This document shows, one piece after another, positions 51,699 through 53,204 of a stretch of 53,204 nt of DNA. The stretch comes from Hyphomicrobiaceae bacterium (GTDB lineage: Bacteria > Pseudomonadota > Alphaproteobacteria > Rhizobiales > Hyphomicrobiaceae): NCBI GenBank assembly GCA_025359165.1, contig JANYHG010000071.1, positions 1-53,204 of the forward strand. Reading direction: 5' to 3'. The notes beneath the pieces are model-generated. The model worked only from the letters and a program-made list of their open reading frames with translations. It was not told the DNA's origin and did no database searches. The translations under genes and the position numbers were made by a program. Position 1 is the first letter of the stretch, and every line of letters starts with the position of its first letter.

Positions 51699-53204
51699 AT
51701 GCAGATGATCGGTTTTGCGCCACGACAGTGGATGTCGCAACCGGAGGTGCGGATGGCGTTATTGCCGACCGTGCTCCTGATTGATTTGTTATTGCTTCTC
51801 GCGGGCTATCGCTGGGATCTGCTCCGCACCCTAGGCGAGGGGACGGGGGCGCTGTCCCCGGGGTCGGGATGCATTGAACTGAGTCTGCCAGGATGGCTGT
51901 GTGGCGCTCTGCTCCCTGGCCACGGCGCGGCAACATCGTTGATGGTATCAACTGCGATTGCCGCGACTCTTGTGGCCTTGGGAATCTATGAGCCACGGCC
52001 GTTGCTGAACCGGCTGGCTCGCTGGCGCGGCACACGGCTCCAGTTCGCGGGCAATGCTGCCGGGGTCGGATTGCTGCTCGCGCCCTATCTACTCCGGACG
52101 TTGGGGCTCGCGACTGCCAACATTGCTCTCTGGGCGGGCTGCCTGATGGCGCTCGGTGTCTTAGTGCTGCTGACAAGTCTGCTGACGGCCGAGCGCTCGG
52201 TGGCAGACAGCGGCTCGCTGCACAACCGGCTGCTCGCAGGTTGCGCGACAGTCCGGCAAGGGCTTGGCTGGCATGAGATTTTGTCTGGCGCGGCGATCCT
52301 TCTATTGCCACTGGCGGCGGTGAAGGCGGAAAGCTTCGCCTGGGCAGAATCCGCGCTGCAAGTGCCGACGTTCTGGACGGTCAAGCTCTTGCTTTCGGCG
52401 CTCGGCGAGCCGGTTACTGCAGACCCGGCCCGCGCATGGATCGTTATAGGTCGGTTCAAGGTACACATCTCGGCTAACTGCTCCGGCCTATCCGGCGTGG
52501 TGCTGGTGAGCTTGGTGATGACGGGCTATGTGCTGGCGCTGCGCCGTCGGCTGTGGCTGTGGCGGGCGCTCCTGCTGATTCCGCTCGCCGCTGCGGCGAG
52601 CTGGCTGCTCAATACCATCCGCATCAGTGGGTTGTTGTTGATCGGTGCCCACGTGTCGCCGTCCCTGGCTATCGACGGCTTCCACAGTCACGCCGGCTGG
52701 ATTGCGTTCTCAGCCCTTTCTGCGGTGTTGCTGGTGTCAGCTGAGAACCTGCGATGGTTCCATCGCTCCAAAAATGACGCTGGCCTCGGCGGCGCAAGCG
52801 TGGCCCGTCCGTTGCTGTGCGACCCGGTGATCGCGGAAATAGCACCGTTCGTTGTTTTGCTCGCGTCGCTTTTGATCGTGGGGGCCGCGTTTTCCCGTCC
52901 GGAAGCCGGCTACCCACTGCGCGCAGCCTTAATGCTGGCGGCCGTGCTCTTCGTGCGGAGGGGCTACCGCTTCGATGGAGCAGGGCTTGGAACGCAGCTG
53001 GGATCGCCGCGAGCACAGGAGGGCTCACTATCAATCTGGCAGCTGTCGATCGCAGCGGGCACCGCTATTGCGGGGGTGTGGATCACCGTCAAGTCCGGGC
53101 GAAACCCGCTGCCGCTAGCCGACATCGTCGGCCCCATGGGCACAGCTGCCGCTGCGGTCTGGATCGCGATACGGCTGTTCGGCACGATTGCGCTGGTGCC
53201 CCTG
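51699..53204 (+). CDS. xrtE: exosortase, XrtE (VPEID-CTERM system) type; runs off the window
   Basis: The frame is open from ATG 51699 to the window end, 502 codons with no stop. It is a polytopic membrane protein. Exosortase active-site residues are in order: Cys261 in ISANCSGLSGVVLVS, Arg308 in LLNTIRISGLLLIG, and His331 (with His329) in DGFHSHAGWIAF. Exosortases cleave the PEP-CTERM-type signal at the membrane by a Cys-His-Arg mechanism. After about residue 370 more helices follow that are not part of the exosortase core; in the XrtE group a CPBP (CAAX-type) protease domain is fused here. The visible part ends RLFGTIALVPL, just where its Glu-Glu motif would begin. Later in-frame ATGs (51705, 51732) could be the true start. 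Confidence 0.88.
   Translation, partial: MQMIGFAPRQWMSQPEVRMALLPTVLLIDLLLLLAGYRWDLLRTLGEGTGALSPGSGCIELSLPGWLCGALLPGHGAATSLMVSTAIAATLVALGIYEPRPLLNRLARWRGTRLQFAGNAAGVGLLLAPYLLRTLGLATANIALWAGCLMALGVLVLLTSLLTAERSVADSGSLHNRLLAGCATVRQGLGWHEILSGAAILLLPLAAVKAESFAWAESALQVPTFWTVKLLLSALGEPVTADPARAWIVIGRFKVHISANCSGLSGVVLVSLVMTGYVLALRRRLWLWRALLLIPLAAAASWLLNTIRISGLLLIGAHVSPSLAIDGFHSHAGWIAFSALSAVLLVSAENLRWFHRSKNDAGLGGASVARPLLCDPVIAEIAPFVVLLASLLIVGAAFSRPEAGYPLRAALMLAAVLFVRRGYRFDGAGLGTQLGSPRAQEGSLSIWQLSIAAGTAIAGVWITVKSGRNPLPLADIVGPMGTAAAAVWIAIRLFGTIALVPL

Overview
The window reads as chromosomal DNA of an alphaproteobacterium, most likely of the Hyphomicrobiales group. It is GC-rich, and the gene neighbourhoods are typical of that class: rph next to rdgB, tlpA divergent from argH followed by a small lipoprotein and lysA, DUF2244 divergent from nth, heparinase II/III before purH, and DUF2155 near an NDUFA12-type complex I subunit. 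No rRNA, tRNA, CRISPR array, transposase or phage gene was recognised. Roughly 48 protein genes are supported, split evenly between strands and packed in short operons with many ATGA or TGATG overlaps.

Layout. 0-3 kb: rph, rdgB and tusA, with an isolated palindromic repeat before rdgB and a four-unit array of about 100-bp palindromic repeats after it. 3-10 kb: a YcjX/YcjF-type GTPase and membrane-protein pair, a stand-alone LuxR DNA-binding protein, an orphan ABC ATPase, an NRAMP-related transporter and an HWE sensor kinase. 10-18 kb: 3-hydroxyacyl-CoA dehydrogenase-like SDR and methyltransferase, then tlpA, argH, lipoprotein and lysA; a two-gene minus-strand cassette bracketed by palindromic repeats separates the lipoprotein from lysA. 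17-25 kb: an oxidoreductase, a secreted GH114-like protein, SDR plus thioesterase, DUF2244, nth, a class V aminotransferase, an MFS transporter and a tailed HU protein with a clear terminator. 25-29 kb: an old-yellow-enzyme homologue, a tandem MaoC protein and a PhzF-like protein.

28.8-33.2 kb is a five-gene minus-strand operon: MDR dehydrogenase, phosphodiester glycosidase, a divergent 6-pyruvoyl-tetrahydropterin synthase homologue without the usual catalytic residues, a GT4 glycosyltransferase and a SAM methyltransferase. I infer that it makes a glycosylated and methylated small molecule, possibly a pterin. A VapBC-type pair whose antitoxin frame runs 101 bp into the toxin lies just upstream.

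34-50 kb: an Atm1-type ABC exporter, a repeat-rich LysM protein, a LOG-family phosphoribohydrolase, a cyclopropane fatty acid synthase whose stop codon lies inside a palindromic repeat, a cupin with a displaced copy of its 3' end, heparinase, purH, an orphan membrane-anchored TAXI binding protein, DUF2155, NDUFA12 and dctA.

The right edge (50.65-53.2 kb) holds the most unusual system: a translationally coupled set of a sterol-desaturase-family membrane oxygenase, a 63-residue secreted peptide with a VPEID-CTERM-like sorting tail, and an exosortase with the Cys, Arg and His signatures. The exosortase runs off the window just where a fused CAAX-type protease domain would be expected. I infer that a very short secreted peptide is processed at the membrane, perhaps together with a lipid-modifying step.
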